Source: Deltaproteobacteria bacterium
GTDB taxonomy: Bacteria > Myxococcota > XYA12-FULL-58-9
Assembly (NCBI GenBank): GCA_016218825.1
Contig: JACRCV010000060.1
Location: forward strand, 1 to 36,418
Length of the DNA stretch: 36,418 nt
Reading direction: 5' to 3'
A program made the position numbers and the translations under genes. Below, in pieces: positions 1 through 7,648 of this stretch. How positions within the stretch are numbered: the stretch's first letter is position 1; every line of letters begins with the position of its first letter. The notes below the pieces were generated by a model. That model was not told the DNA's origin and did no database searches. It saw only the letters and a list, made by a program, of their open reading frames with translations.

Positions 1-441
1 GCTCGGCGAGCGCCGCTTCAAGCTGGGCGATACGAAGATCGCGTGGGTCCCCGGACTGCACACACAGCTTGGATCATGTCCGGGATCGGTGGTCAACAAC
101 TCTTTGCGCTCTCAGGAGCAGATTGGCCGTGAACGCTTACGTCGGTGGCTGCCGCCGCCAACCAGACCCCCGCCCCAGTCGGCAACCCTCGGCGCACCAC
201 CTCCGCAAGACCTCGGCACCGACCGGCAACCGCTTGTTGCTGCCGACCCCGAGACGGTCGGGCGGCCAGTGTCTTTCCCGTCCCAACATCCGGAGCCGCA
301 TCGCGTCGGGATCTCGCGCCGGACGGGAGGCAGGACGTTGGGCGGCGAGCCTACGTCTGGTGCTGCTGGTCGGCGACCGCCGGTGGTTGCCGTGCGTCTC
401 GGTGCTGGTCGCCCAGAATGCGGCTGGGATAGAGTTCGAGC
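1..441. other. Left edge of window, no assignable gene
   Basis: A frame stays open from base 2 to 709. Its translation becomes Arg/Pro/Ser-rich and overlaps the better-supported gene starting at 442, so it is probably not coding beyond the first stretch. The first ~90 bases could be the 3' part of a gene cut by the window edge, but nothing is recognisable. No tRNA, no insertion-sequence end and no copy of the tRNA-Arg 3' end found at 7131 was seen here, so the left border of the accessory element cannot be placed. Confidence 0.4.
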
Positions 442-1449
442 ATGGCGCGAAGCAAGAAACACCAGACCAAGCCAGCGCAAAGCGGGTCCGAGGCAGGCAG
501 CGCCCCGGAACCGGTGCCCCCGGGCCTTCGCGGCGTCTACACCATGTGGCAGCGGTGGTTGGGCCTCCCCCGAGAAGAACAACGAAGACAGGAATTGGCG
601 ACCGCCAAGGCCCTCGCCCGAGCCAAGGTCGAGATCGCGCACACCGGAAACCGAGGTGACAGCGTCTTGTACGAGCTTTTCTTGCTCCGGGATGTATTGT
701 CGAAGATGAGCCTGTTTCGGGGTGCGCTGCTCTACGTTGCGCTCTCAGGGGTGGCCGAGTGGTTGGCTCTGCATCCGATTGTTGGTGCGGCCGAGGGCGA
801 TCTCAAGCGTCTTCGGAAAGTAGATGCCGAGTTTCGGCGTGAGTACAGTGACCTCCCGCGAGAAGATCGGGAGGGATTCAAACCAGAGTCTCTTGCGAGT
901 GGGCGTCTTGTGTCTGCAGAGAATAGGATTCGAAATGAGGTCCGCGCTCTCCTCCCAAAACTCGCGGAACTCGTGGACCTGGGTTCCATCGGAGAGAGCA
1001 GAGCGGCGCGACCGGAGGGCGAGCTTTGCCTTACCGTTCGATCCGGCTGTGCCGGCCCCGGCGCGGAAGTCCATCCGACCCTCGACATCGGAGTAACTGA
1101 CCTTGCCGGCTGCCTGACCCCGTGGGTGAGCGACTTGGGTCTCACCGTGAAACAATACCTGTTGCTTGAGGCGCTGTTTGAGCAGCGCCACAAAGCAGGC
1201 AACAAGAAACCGGCTGGGCACGTCGAGACGAGGATACGATTCGAGGACGTTGAAGACCTTGCGGCGACACGCTTGAGTGAATGGGGCGGCACCGCGGACG
1301 TTGGCAGTGCCCGCATGAGCGAGGAGCGCTCTCGGCTCATCGCACGATTTCGCCAGCTTGGACTTCGCCGCGACGAGGTGATTGCCTTTGAACGTGGCGG
1401 CGATATGTGGACGCCCTTGCCACCGGACGCTCTCACTACCGAGGGGTAG
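442..1449 (+). CDS. Hypothetical protein of the mobile element
   Basis: A 335-residue protein I do not recognise. The N-terminal ~25 residues are polar and low-complexity. The middle (about residues 75-130) is helical with one modestly hydrophobic stretch (LLYVALSGVAEWLAL) followed by charged, Lys/Arg/Glu-rich sequence. The C-terminal third contains an Arg/Glu-rich helical segment (about 275-310). No catalytic motif, signal peptide or zinc ligand set is obvious. It lies 85 bases upstream of the primase-polymerase start, on the same strand and in DNA of lower GC than the chromosome further right, so it probably belongs to the same element. It could be a replication accessory or regulatory protein, but that is inferred only from position. 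Confidence 0.6.
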   Translation: MARSKKHQTKPAQSGSEAGSAPEPVPPGLRGVYTMWQRWLGLPREEQRRQELATAKALARAKVEIAHTGNRGDSVLYELFLLRDVLSKMSLFRGALLYVALSGVAEWLALHPIVGAAEGDLKRLRKVDAEFRREYSDLPREDREGFKPESLASGRLVSAENRIRNEVRALLPKLAELVDLGSIGESRAARPEGELCLTVRSGCAGPGAEVHPTLDIGVTDLAGCLTPWVSDLGLTVKQYLLLEALFEQRHKAGNKKPAGHVETRIRFEDVEDLAATRLSEWGGTADVGSARMSEERSRLIARFRQLGLRRDEVIAFERGGDMWTPLPPDALTTEG

Positions 1450-1534
1450 CGACGCAGCAGCACCTGCAATCTCGGTGCAAGCAGCAAAGACTTGAGGCGT
1501 GAAGGTCCCCCATCACTTCGCTGATGGAGGCTCT

Positions 1535-4315
1535 ATGCCGGACGTAAAAGCTCTCTTGGTTGCCGCGCTGTACAGCGCGTTCGTCGTCGTTGACCGCTAC
1601 TTCTTTCGGCAACGGCCGACGGGCAGCTACACTTTTGTCGAGGAGCAGGTCACCGAGGAAGTAGTTGCCGACCACGTCGTCGGCAAACACACGGTCGGCG
1701 TCGTGCCGTTGTCCGGCCAGGTGGCGCGGTGGGTCGGTATTGATTTCGACCTGAATATTCGCAAGCACCCGGACCTGGCCGAGGCCCTGAAGAACTTCAA
1801 GCCAGAACTCGGCGCGGATGGCCTACCCGAGCCTCTTGCCAAGGCGGTCCGGCTGACCGACGGTTTCGCTCGCGAGCGTACCTTGCTCCCGTTGTTCGAA
1901 TTCTCTGGTTATAAAGGGGTCCACGCCTGGCTGTTCGCACCCCAGGGTGCCGAAGCACGGAAGCTGCGCAGGGGGGCGAAAGCGCTCGTCCAAAAAGTTC
2001 GCAAGGCGCTCGGCCCCGACGCCGCGAAGTTCAAGGAGATTGAGGTCTTCCCGAAGCAGGACGCGCTGAAGCCGGGGGCGCGCGGCAATTGCATGAAAAT
2101 GCCGTTGGGCTTTCATCTCGTCACCGGCTTACGGTCGGTGTTCTTCACCGTGGAACCCTATGTTGGGGACTTCACGCTGACGACCGACGAGGCGCAGCTC
2201 GGCCTTCTCCAGCGGGCGGCGGCAAGCGACGCCGGCCCGGCACTGCTGTGTATCACAGACTCACAGGAGACGACGCCCGAGCCAACGACAGCGACGACGC
2301 CACCGCCGACTGCGCTTACGACCACGCCTTCCGTCAACCTCGCGACGCTCACGGAGCAGGCGGTGGAGGCTGCGGTCGAGGCTGTTGTCGCCGGAGGCAC
2401 GCGCAACGATACCGGCTTCAAGCTGTTCGTGGCGCTGCGCGACGCTGGTGTTGACATTGTGGACACACGTTCGGCCGCCGAGTCGTACCACTCTCGCGTC
2501 GAGAAGTTTGGCGACCATCCCTACCCGATTGAAGATGCCCTTGCCTCGGTCGAGAGCGCGTATTCGAGACCTCCACGGCCACAGGCCGTGGAGACCAAGA
2601 CCTGGCAGGACAACAGCAAGCCTGCCGTCGAGGTGTACCAATTACTACTCGCCGAGCTACAGCCCAAGGCCACCACGATGGCCAAGGTCGAGTTTCTCGA
2701 AACTACGGCGCAGGTCGTTGCGGCTTCGGGCGTTGACCGGTTGCTCGCCAAGGGCCTGCTCGACGAGTTGCGCGCGGTCACCGACGCCTTCGACGCTGAT
2801 GACCAGAAGCTCGTCATGAGTCGTGTCGCCGGGCTCAAGAAGGAGGCCGAGGACGACCGCTCTGCCATCGAGATGCTGCTCGACATCGGCCAGCGGGATG
2901 AGCTGTTCCACGATGACAAGAAAGATGCCTTCGCCGCCGTGACACACGAGGGTGTTCGCGACGTGCTGCGGGTTGGCGGTCCCGCGCACAAGCGTCATCT
3001 CGCGTGGAGGTTCCACCTCGAGACAGGGTCGGCGGTGGGTGGCACGGCCATTGATTCCGTGTGTCAAGTTCTCGCGGCTACGGCCATCAACCGCGGCCCG
3101 TGTATCAAGCTCCACAAGCGTTTTGCAGTTGTCGACGGCGCTGTCTGGATTGCACTCGCGGATGAGAAACGCCGTGCGGTCAGGGTCACGGCCGAGAAGT
3201 GGGAGGTCGTCGGTAAGCCGCCAATCTTGTTCGAGCTTCAACCGCACCAGACCGCACATCCCGACCCGGAAGGCGGCGGCAACCTGCGCGAACTATTGGC
3301 TCCATTCTTCAATTTTGCGCAGCCAGAGGACGAGGCCCTATTCGAGGCCTGGCTCGTTGTTGCGGCGGTGGAGAACATCCCTCGCTGCGCCGTCATCATC
3401 AAGGGCGCACCAGGGAGCGCGAAGAGCACGACCGCCAAGATCGGACGCTCCTGCATCGACCCTTCGGCCGTGGATGCACTTAACCTGGGCAACGCCGATA
3501 CGGCCCAGACTGCCCAGATTCTGTCGCAGCACGAAGTGCCGGTGTTCGACAACATCAACTATCTCACCAAGGACCAAGAACCGCTGTTCTGCGTGGCGAT
3601 AACACGCGGCGCATACTCAACGCGGGAGCTGTACACCAACGGTGGGGCCTACATCTTCAGGCTCGGCTGTGCGCCCATCCTGACGGGTGTCAACTGCCCG
3701 ACCGAAGCTGCTGACCTTCTGGACCGCTCGGTGTTGGTCGAGCTCGAGCGTATCCCCAGCGACAAGCGCCGTGAGGAGTCGGTGATCTGGCGTGAGTTTG
3801 AGGCCCGGCGCCCGCGGATCTTCGGCGCATTCCTCGATGTCCTCGTCCAGACGATGAGGATTCACCCGAGTGTGGAACTCCAGTCGTTGCCACGCATGGC
3901 CGACTGGACGCGATGGGCCGTGGCTGCTGCCGAGGCGATGGGGTACGAGCGCGACCTCATTCTGAGTGCACTTCGACTCAACGAATCAAGCCAGGTCGAG
4001 GCTGCGCTGGAAGAGCCGGTTTCGCAAGCCCTCCGGAAGCTCATGGCGACCCGCGACCGCTGGAGCGGCACACCCGCCGATTTGTACGACAAGCTGACCG
4101 AGGTCCACGGCAAACCGAGGTACGGGGATCGCTGGCCGGCGGGTCCGTCGCCGCTCTCGAAGCGTCTGCGCGTATTGTTGCCGCCCCTCACGGCCGTCGG
4201 CATCGACATTGTCTTCACGAAGGCCAACGAGGAGCGCTTGGTCATTATCAGCAAGTCCCAGGCTGCCACCAAGGACTCACGTTCTTGGGCAGAGAACTAC
4301 CACGGTCGGCGATGA
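1535..4315 (+). CDS. Primase-polymerase (AEP, TOTE-like) fused to P-loop ATPase
   Basis: A 926-residue replication protein. The N-terminus carries the archaeo-eukaryotic primase signature in order: a D-x-D metal motif (D70-F-D72 in GIDFDLN), an s-x-H nucleotide motif (SGYKGVH, residues 124-130), a third acidic residue in IEVFPKQD (E170), then GNCMKMPLGFH (184-194). This arrangement resembles TOTE-type primases. A Ala/Thr/Pro-rich linker follows. Near residue 624 there is a Walker A (GAPGSAKST) and about 45 residues later a Walker B-like VFDNIN, so the C-terminal half is an ATPase/helicase. I prefer ATG 1535 because GGAGG lies at 1526-1530; a GTG at 1499 is in frame. Such PrimPol-ATPase fusions are typical of plasmids, phages and integrated elements. 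Its stop overlaps the next start by 4 bases (ATGA). The primase call is firm; the helicase activity is inferred. Confidence 0.85.
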   Translation: MPDVKALLVAALYSAFVVVDRYFFRQRPTGSYTFVEEQVTEEVVADHVVGKHTVGVVPLSGQVARWVGIDFDLNIRKHPDLAEALKNFKPELGADGLPEPLAKAVRLTDGFARERTLLPLFEFSGYKGVHAWLFAPQGAEARKLRRGAKALVQKVRKALGPDAAKFKEIEVFPKQDALKPGARGNCMKMPLGFHLVTGLRSVFFTVEPYVGDFTLTTDEAQLGLLQRAAASDAGPALLCITDSQETTPEPTTATTPPPTALTTTPSVNLATLTEQAVEAAVEAVVAGGTRNDTGFKLFVALRDAGVDIVDTRSAAESYHSRVEKFGDHPYPIEDALASVESAYSRPPRPQAVETKTWQDNSKPAVEVYQLLLAELQPKATTMAKVEFLETTAQVVAASGVDRLLAKGLLDELRAVTDAFDADDQKLVMSRVAGLKKEAEDDRSAIEMLLDIGQRDELFHDDKKDAFAAVTHEGVRDVLRVGGPAHKRHLAWRFHLETGSAVGGTAIDSVCQVLAATAINRGPCIKLHKRFAVVDGAVWIALADEKRRAVRVTAEKWEVVGKPPILFELQPHQTAHPDPEGGGNLRELLAPFFNFAQPEDEALFEAWLVVAAVENIPRCAVIIKGAPGSAKSTTAKIGRSCIDPSAVDALNLGNADTAQTAQILSQHEVPVFDNINYLTKDQEPLFCVAITRGAYSTRELYTNGGAYIFRLGCAPILTGVNCPTEAADLLDRSVLVELERIPSDKRREESVIWREFEARRPRIFGAFLDVLVQTMRIHPSVELQSLPRMADWTRWAVAAAEAMGYERDLILSALRLNESSQVEAALEEPVSQALRKLMATRDRWSGTPADLYDKLTEVHGKPRYGDRWPAGPSPLSKRLRVLLPPLTAVGIDIVFTKANEERLVIISKSQAATKDSRSWAENYHGRR

Positions 4316-4506
4316 GCGCGCAGGCGCGTGAGTTGCATGACCGCCACCCGGACAGGTGTAGCCGAGACCGGCTACGCGAATCACCCCTCGGCCAGCTCGT
4401 CGAGCTTCTCGCCGACGTGCTCGCCGAGCGGGCGCTCCGGGAGCGTTGTGGCGGAGACGAAGGGGATAACGAGCACCAGCCAGATCCAACCGTCGCCCCA
4501 AAGTAG
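4312..4506 (+). CDS. Small ORF translationally coupled to the primase
   Basis: A 64-residue protein whose ATG overlaps the primase stop in an ATGA junction, the usual sign of translational coupling. It is charged and has a clear amphipathic helix (LGQLVELLADVLAERALRE, about residues 26-44) and a polar C-terminal tail. Codon third positions are strongly G/C, as expected for a real gene here. In the other frame the same DNA encodes a Ser/Pro/Thr-rich stretch that would be an unlikely N-terminal extension of the serine recombinase. A small protein next to a recombinase could be a directionality factor, but no helix-turn-helix is evident, so no function is assigned. Confidence 0.6.
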   Translation: MSAQARELHDRHPDRCSRDRLRESPLGQLVELLADVLAERALRERCGGDEGDNEHQPDPTVAPK

Positions 4507-6259
4507 CCTTCGCCCGCAGTTCTCTCCCGGCCTGTCGGCGCTCCCAATCCTCAAGCTGCCGCTCATCGAACGTCCGACCCCTGCGCTCGTGCTCGCGTAT
4601 GGCCGGTACAGTTCAGAGAATCAGAACGCGGGCTCGGCCGACGCGCAGATCGAGATGATCGAGAGTGCCGTCGCAGCCAACCGGGTGCCGGTCCGAAACC
4701 CGCTCCTCCTCGGTGTCGAGCAACGGTTGGCCGGCTTCGTCAAAGACGAGGCGATCTCGGGCACGCGTGTCTCCCGTGAGGGCATCGAGCTTGTCGAGTG
4801 GCTCATCACCACGCACCGGGTCCACGCCGTCTGCGTCCTCGACCTCTCGCGCAGCACGCGCCTCGTCGAGCGCACCATCTGGCTGCGCAACCTCGCGCGG
4901 TTCCACCACGTCGAGTTCGTCTCCCTCTCCGAGAACACAAGCAGCTATGACGACAGCAGCAAGCCGCTGTTCTTCGTGCAGGGCCTCGTCAACGAGCTGT
5001 CGAACGACCAACGACGGGAAGCGACGGTCGCGCACATGACAGTCCGAACAGCCGCGGGCTACTCGCATGGCAGCTTGCCTTACGGCTACGTCAGCGAGGC
5101 CACGCGCCAGGAGGACCGCAAGGGCAAAGAGGTCAAGTCGCACTTTGCAATCAAGATTCACCCGGAGCGCGCAGCGGTCGTGTGCCAGATTTTCGAGTGG
5201 TACGGCCGCAACGGTCTTGGCGTGAAGAAGATCGTCGCCCGTCTCAACGAGATGAAGATCCCATCGCCCGGTCCGAGCCATCGGCGTGAGGGGCTGGTCG
5301 GCGCGTGGAGCTTCACGACCGTCAACCTGTTGCTCAAGAACCCGCGCTACGCCGGCATGTGGTTCTGGCGCATGCGCAGAAACGAAGTCGACCCCGCCAC
5401 GGGTAGGCGTGTGCAGCGGGCGTTGCCGCAGAGCGAGTGGGTGCCGATGGGCGGCGACGATGGTTTCCGCGAGGACCTGCGCATCGTGCCGCAAGACATG
5501 TGGGAGGCCGTGCAACGGACGCTCGCCGACATCACCCGCCGCCGGGCGCAGGGGAAGACGCCGGCCGAGCGGCGGTGGGGCTGTCGCAAATCGTCCGAGG
5601 CCGACCACTTGCTCTCGGGGCTCCTCTGCTGTGGCACGTGCGGCGATGGCAATCTCGTGCTCTCGTCGGGCAAGGCCGGCGGTTACTACCAGTGTTTCAA
5701 CGCCGGAAAGGGCACCTGCGAGAACAAGCGCCACGTGCCGTTGCGCAAGCTCGAAGCCGCTGTCGTCGCCGTGGTCGCCGAGCTGCTGGACGACAAGCTC
5801 GCGGCCGAGGTCGCCGACCGCACCAACGCCAAGCTGCGTCAGCGTCTCGCCGAAGACCCCAACAGTATCGAGCGGCTGCGAGTCGAGCGGCAGAAGCTCG
5901 AGCGCAAGGTGCAGAACTACTTGGACTTCGCGGGCGACGGTGACAACAGCCCCGCTTTGCGCGAGCGCCTGCACGAGACCGAGGCCCGGCTGACCCAGGT
6001 GTCGGGCGACCTTCTGCGGGCCGAGGCGCTGCGCAGAGACCCGGTGTTGGTGACGCCGTTCCTCGTGCGCGAGCAGCTGCGCGACCTCGTCGCTGTGCTC
6101 CGATCTGACCCGGGCAGGTCGCGTGGCGTGCTGCGTAGCCTGTTCCCCGAGCGCATCACCGTGCGCGTCCAAGAAGACGGCGTCTGGGTTCTGGGCAAGC
6201 TGGCCGTCGATGCCGACGGCAGCACGGTGGTGCGGGAATTTCGGGTGGCGCTTGCCTAG
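4448..6259 (+). CDS. Large serine recombinase (resolvase/recombinase/zinc ribbon)
   Basis: Site-specific integrase of the large serine recombinase family, which cuts and rejoins att sites through a phosphoserine link. The N-terminal resolvase domain contains YGRYSSENQ, where the first Ser is the expected nucleophile (residue 55 with this start). A recombinase domain follows (GVKKIVARLNE... NPRYAGMW), then a zinc ribbon (CCGTCG, later C-x6-C) and a Leu/Glu/Arg-rich coiled-coil segment near the C-terminus. The start is uncertain: GTG 4448 has GGGAG just upstream and gives 603 residues, while 4337 (ATG) or 4328 (GTG) would add a Ser/Pro-rich extension that overlaps the coupled small ORF. It lies directly after the primase module and probably mobilises the whole element. 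Confidence 0.9.
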   Translation: MAETKGITSTSQIQPSPQSSLRPQFSPGLSALPILKLPLIERPTPALVLAYGRYSSENQNAGSADAQIEMIESAVAANRVPVRNPLLLGVEQRLAGFVKDEAISGTRVSREGIELVEWLITTHRVHAVCVLDLSRSTRLVERTIWLRNLARFHHVEFVSLSENTSSYDDSSKPLFFVQGLVNELSNDQRREATVAHMTVRTAAGYSHGSLPYGYVSEATRQEDRKGKEVKSHFAIKIHPERAAVVCQIFEWYGRNGLGVKKIVARLNEMKIPSPGPSHRREGLVGAWSFTTVNLLLKNPRYAGMWFWRMRRNEVDPATGRRVQRALPQSEWVPMGGDDGFREDLRIVPQDMWEAVQRTLADITRRRAQGKTPAERRWGCRKSSEADHLLSGLLCCGTCGDGNLVLSSGKAGGYYQCFNAGKGTCENKRHVPLRKLEAAVVAVVAELLDDKLAAEVADRTNAKLRQRLAEDPNSIERLRVERQKLERKVQNYLDFAGDGDNSPALRERLHETEARLTQVSGDLLRAEALRRDPVLVTPFLVREQLRDLVAVLRSDPGRSRGVLRSLFPERITVRVQEDGVWVLGKLAVDADGSTVVREFRVALA

Positions 6260-6292
6260 GGCTGGCGGAAGTGCGGTAATGACGCCCGCGTT

Positions 6293-6844
6293 ATGACAAG
6301 GACAATATGGATAGCGCTCGCAGCGGGCGTCCTCGCCGTGTTCGGCCTTGGTGCGGCCTACTATTGGGGAGTGTCGGCCGCCTACGGTGCTCCGAGGGAA
6401 GTAGGCCAGTTTGGCGATCTCTTCGGTGGGCTGACCGCGATCTTCTCTGGGCTCGCGTTCGTCGGGGTCGTCGTGGCACTCCTCTATCAGAGCCGACAAC
6501 TTGAGCTGCAAAGGGAGGATCTGAAGGTCGCGCACAAGAGCTTGGCCACACAAATCGAGGAGCAACGGGAAGCCAGGAAAGAGATGGAGACCCAAGGTCG
6601 CTTTCAGGCTTACCTGGCGCTGGCGAACTTCGCTACCGTGATTCAGGACGCGCGGGCGCGGCTGCGGGGGTTGCAGGGGTTCACCCAAGAAGAGGCAGGG
6701 TTCACGCAGGGACAGCTCGCGGTCACGACCTTGGTCCGGTTTCTCCAAGAGCAGCTTGAGCGAGAACGCAGCCTGACACGGCATATGGTTGCCGAGGGCT
6801 ACCTTGAGCCGCCGAAGAAGGAGGATCATACCGATGGTACATAG
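6293..6844 (+). CDS. Two-TM membrane protein, AbiC-like (putative abortive infection)
   Basis: A 183-residue protein with a transmembrane helix near residues 5-25, then the stretch GQFGDLFGGLTAIFSGLAF running into a second membrane helix, and immediately a charged coiled coil (QSRQLELQREDLKVAHKSL). This order (G-x-FGD-x-FG, FSGLAF, second TM, ELELQRE-type coil) matches what I know of the putative phage abortive infection (AbiC-like) family. The family's antiviral role is itself mostly inferred. The gene starts 33 bases after the recombinase stop, a typical cargo position, and overlaps the next gene by 11 bases. It lacks the long C-terminal part of some relatives, so it may be a short variant. 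The family call is moderately sure; the function is inferred. Confidence 0.65.
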   Translation: MTRTIWIALAAGVLAVFGLGAAYYWGVSAAYGAPREVGQFGDLFGGLTAIFSGLAFVGVVVALLYQSRQLELQREDLKVAHKSLATQIEEQREARKEMETQGRFQAYLALANFATVIQDARARLRGLQGFTQEEAGFTQGQLAVTTLVRFLQEQLERERSLTRHMVAEGYLEPPKKEDHTDGT

Positions 6845-7067
6845 CCAGGAGGTTCCCTACACGACCTACCTGCGGTTCTTTGGCGCGGTCAAGAGCGGCC
6901 AGAAGGTGGATGCGAGTTCAGCGTTTTATGATTCGGGGCCGATGGGGTCGATGCCATTCTCGCCTGAGCGGACCGCCGCTGCATCGCTGGGCATTCAGGA
7001 TGCAACGAATGGCGTCAAGATGATGTCCAAGCAGGAGTTCGAACAAGCTCTGGGAAAACACACGTAA
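6834..7067 (+). CDS. Small hypothetical protein coupled to the AbiC-like gene
   Basis: A 77-residue protein I do not recognise. The start ATG 6834 is supported by a strong AAGGAGG at 6818-6824, nine bases upstream, which lies inside the end of the preceding gene. The two genes overlap by 11 bases and are probably co-translated. The sequence is soluble, with an aromatic N-terminus (PYTTYLRFFG) and a Met/Gly/Pro-rich centre; it has no signal peptide or membrane segment. It could be a partner of the membrane protein upstream, which is inferred from coupling alone. It is the last gene before the tRNA-Arg gene. Confidence 0.6.
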   Translation: MVHSQEVPYTTYLRFFGAVKSGQKVDASSAFYDSGPMGSMPFSPERTAAASLGIQDATNGVKMMSKQEFEQALGKHT

Positions 7068-7130
7068 GCTGTGGCGGTTCGAGCTCTAGACGACGGGCAG
7101 TGAGTCTCAGCGGTTCAGCGTAGGTACAAG

Positions 7131-7207
7131 TGGCGCGCCCGGTTGGATTCGAACCAACTGCCCCCGGCTTAGAAGGCCGGTGCTCTATCCGAATGAGCTA
7201 CGGGCGC
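7131..7207 (-). tRNA. tRNA-Arg (anticodon UCU)
   Basis: Read on the minus strand the 77 bases fold as a complete cloverleaf. The acceptor stem is GCGCCCG/CGGGCGC with discriminator G and an encoded CCA. The D arm is GCTC/GAGC with GG in its loop. The anticodon arm is CCGGC, loop CTTCTAA, GCCGG, giving anticodon TCT. The T arm is GTTGG, loop TTCGAAT, CCAAC. It decodes AGA (and probably AGG by wobble), rare codons in this GC-rich genome. Its 3' end points toward the accessory genes at 442-7067, the usual side for an integrated element. An AT-rich stretch (7209-7243) just upstream of its 5' end probably holds the promoter. Confidence 0.97.
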
Positions 7208-7648
7208 GTCTATGATATCATTGATGTTTTATCTAATAACGCGTTGCGTTGCGACGCCTGTCACCACCCCCACTGCCACCACCCCAGGCCATCTTCATGC
7301 AGTCAATCAGCTGTCGATGGCCCTCTCGTGGCACCTTCCCACTAACACGGCCCCTCGTGCTCAGGCAACGGCGTCGGTTCCATCGCCGTCAGCACGTGCC
7401 GGCCACGGACGTCCGGCGCCGACGCTGACGGCCGCGGGCGCGTCATGCTACGCCGGTGCCGAACAGGATCGCCCTGCTCTGGGCCGGCCCCTGAGATCTG
7501 CGGCGTGGATGGCGGAGGGAACATCGGGTACTCTGTCCCGAGGAAACGAACGACTGCGCGACTGCGATCGTCTTGCCCGTCATCCGGGCCTCCTTCGCGA
7601 AACGGAGCCACCTTCTGAGGGCTCGGCCGTGCCTGGCAGGGAGGCCAC
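7208..7648. other. Intergenic region between tRNA-Arg and lipoprotein gene
   Basis: About 440 bases without a convincing gene. The first 40 bases, next to the tRNA 5' end, are unusually AT-rich for this chromosome and are a likely tRNA promoter region on the minus strand. The rest is GC-rich, and its open frames have shadow-like composition (Arg/Pro/Ser/Thr). A GGGAGG at 7639-7644 is the ribosome binding site of the gene at 7649. No clear sigma-70 promoter or terminator was found. Confidence 0.5.

Larger units (their letters stand above)
442..7130 (+). mobile_element. Putative integrated element: PrimPol-ATPase, serine recombinase, cargo
   Basis: Six same-strand genes form a replication/integration module (primase-polymerase with ATPase, coupled small ORF, large serine recombinase) followed by a cargo pair (AbiC-like membrane protein and small orphan). 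By eye the GC content is clearly lower than in the genes right of 7650. The right side stops within about 60 bases of the 3' end of a complete tRNA-Arg gene. Neither attachment site could be identified: no direct repeat of the tRNA end was found to the left, and large serine recombinases do not usually target tRNA genes. The borders given are therefore the outermost element-like gene and the tRNA end, and the true left end may be outside the window. Confidence 0.6.

Noticed and set aside
1-441. Left attachment site matching the tRNA-Arg 3' end
   Set aside because: No stretch resembling the tRNA 3' end (TTCGAATCCAACCGGG or its complement) was found.
4613-6829. Minus-strand open frame of ~738 codons opposite the recombinase
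   Set aside because: The plus strand carries the serine recombinase catalytic and zinc motifs; the minus frame spans two unrelated genes.
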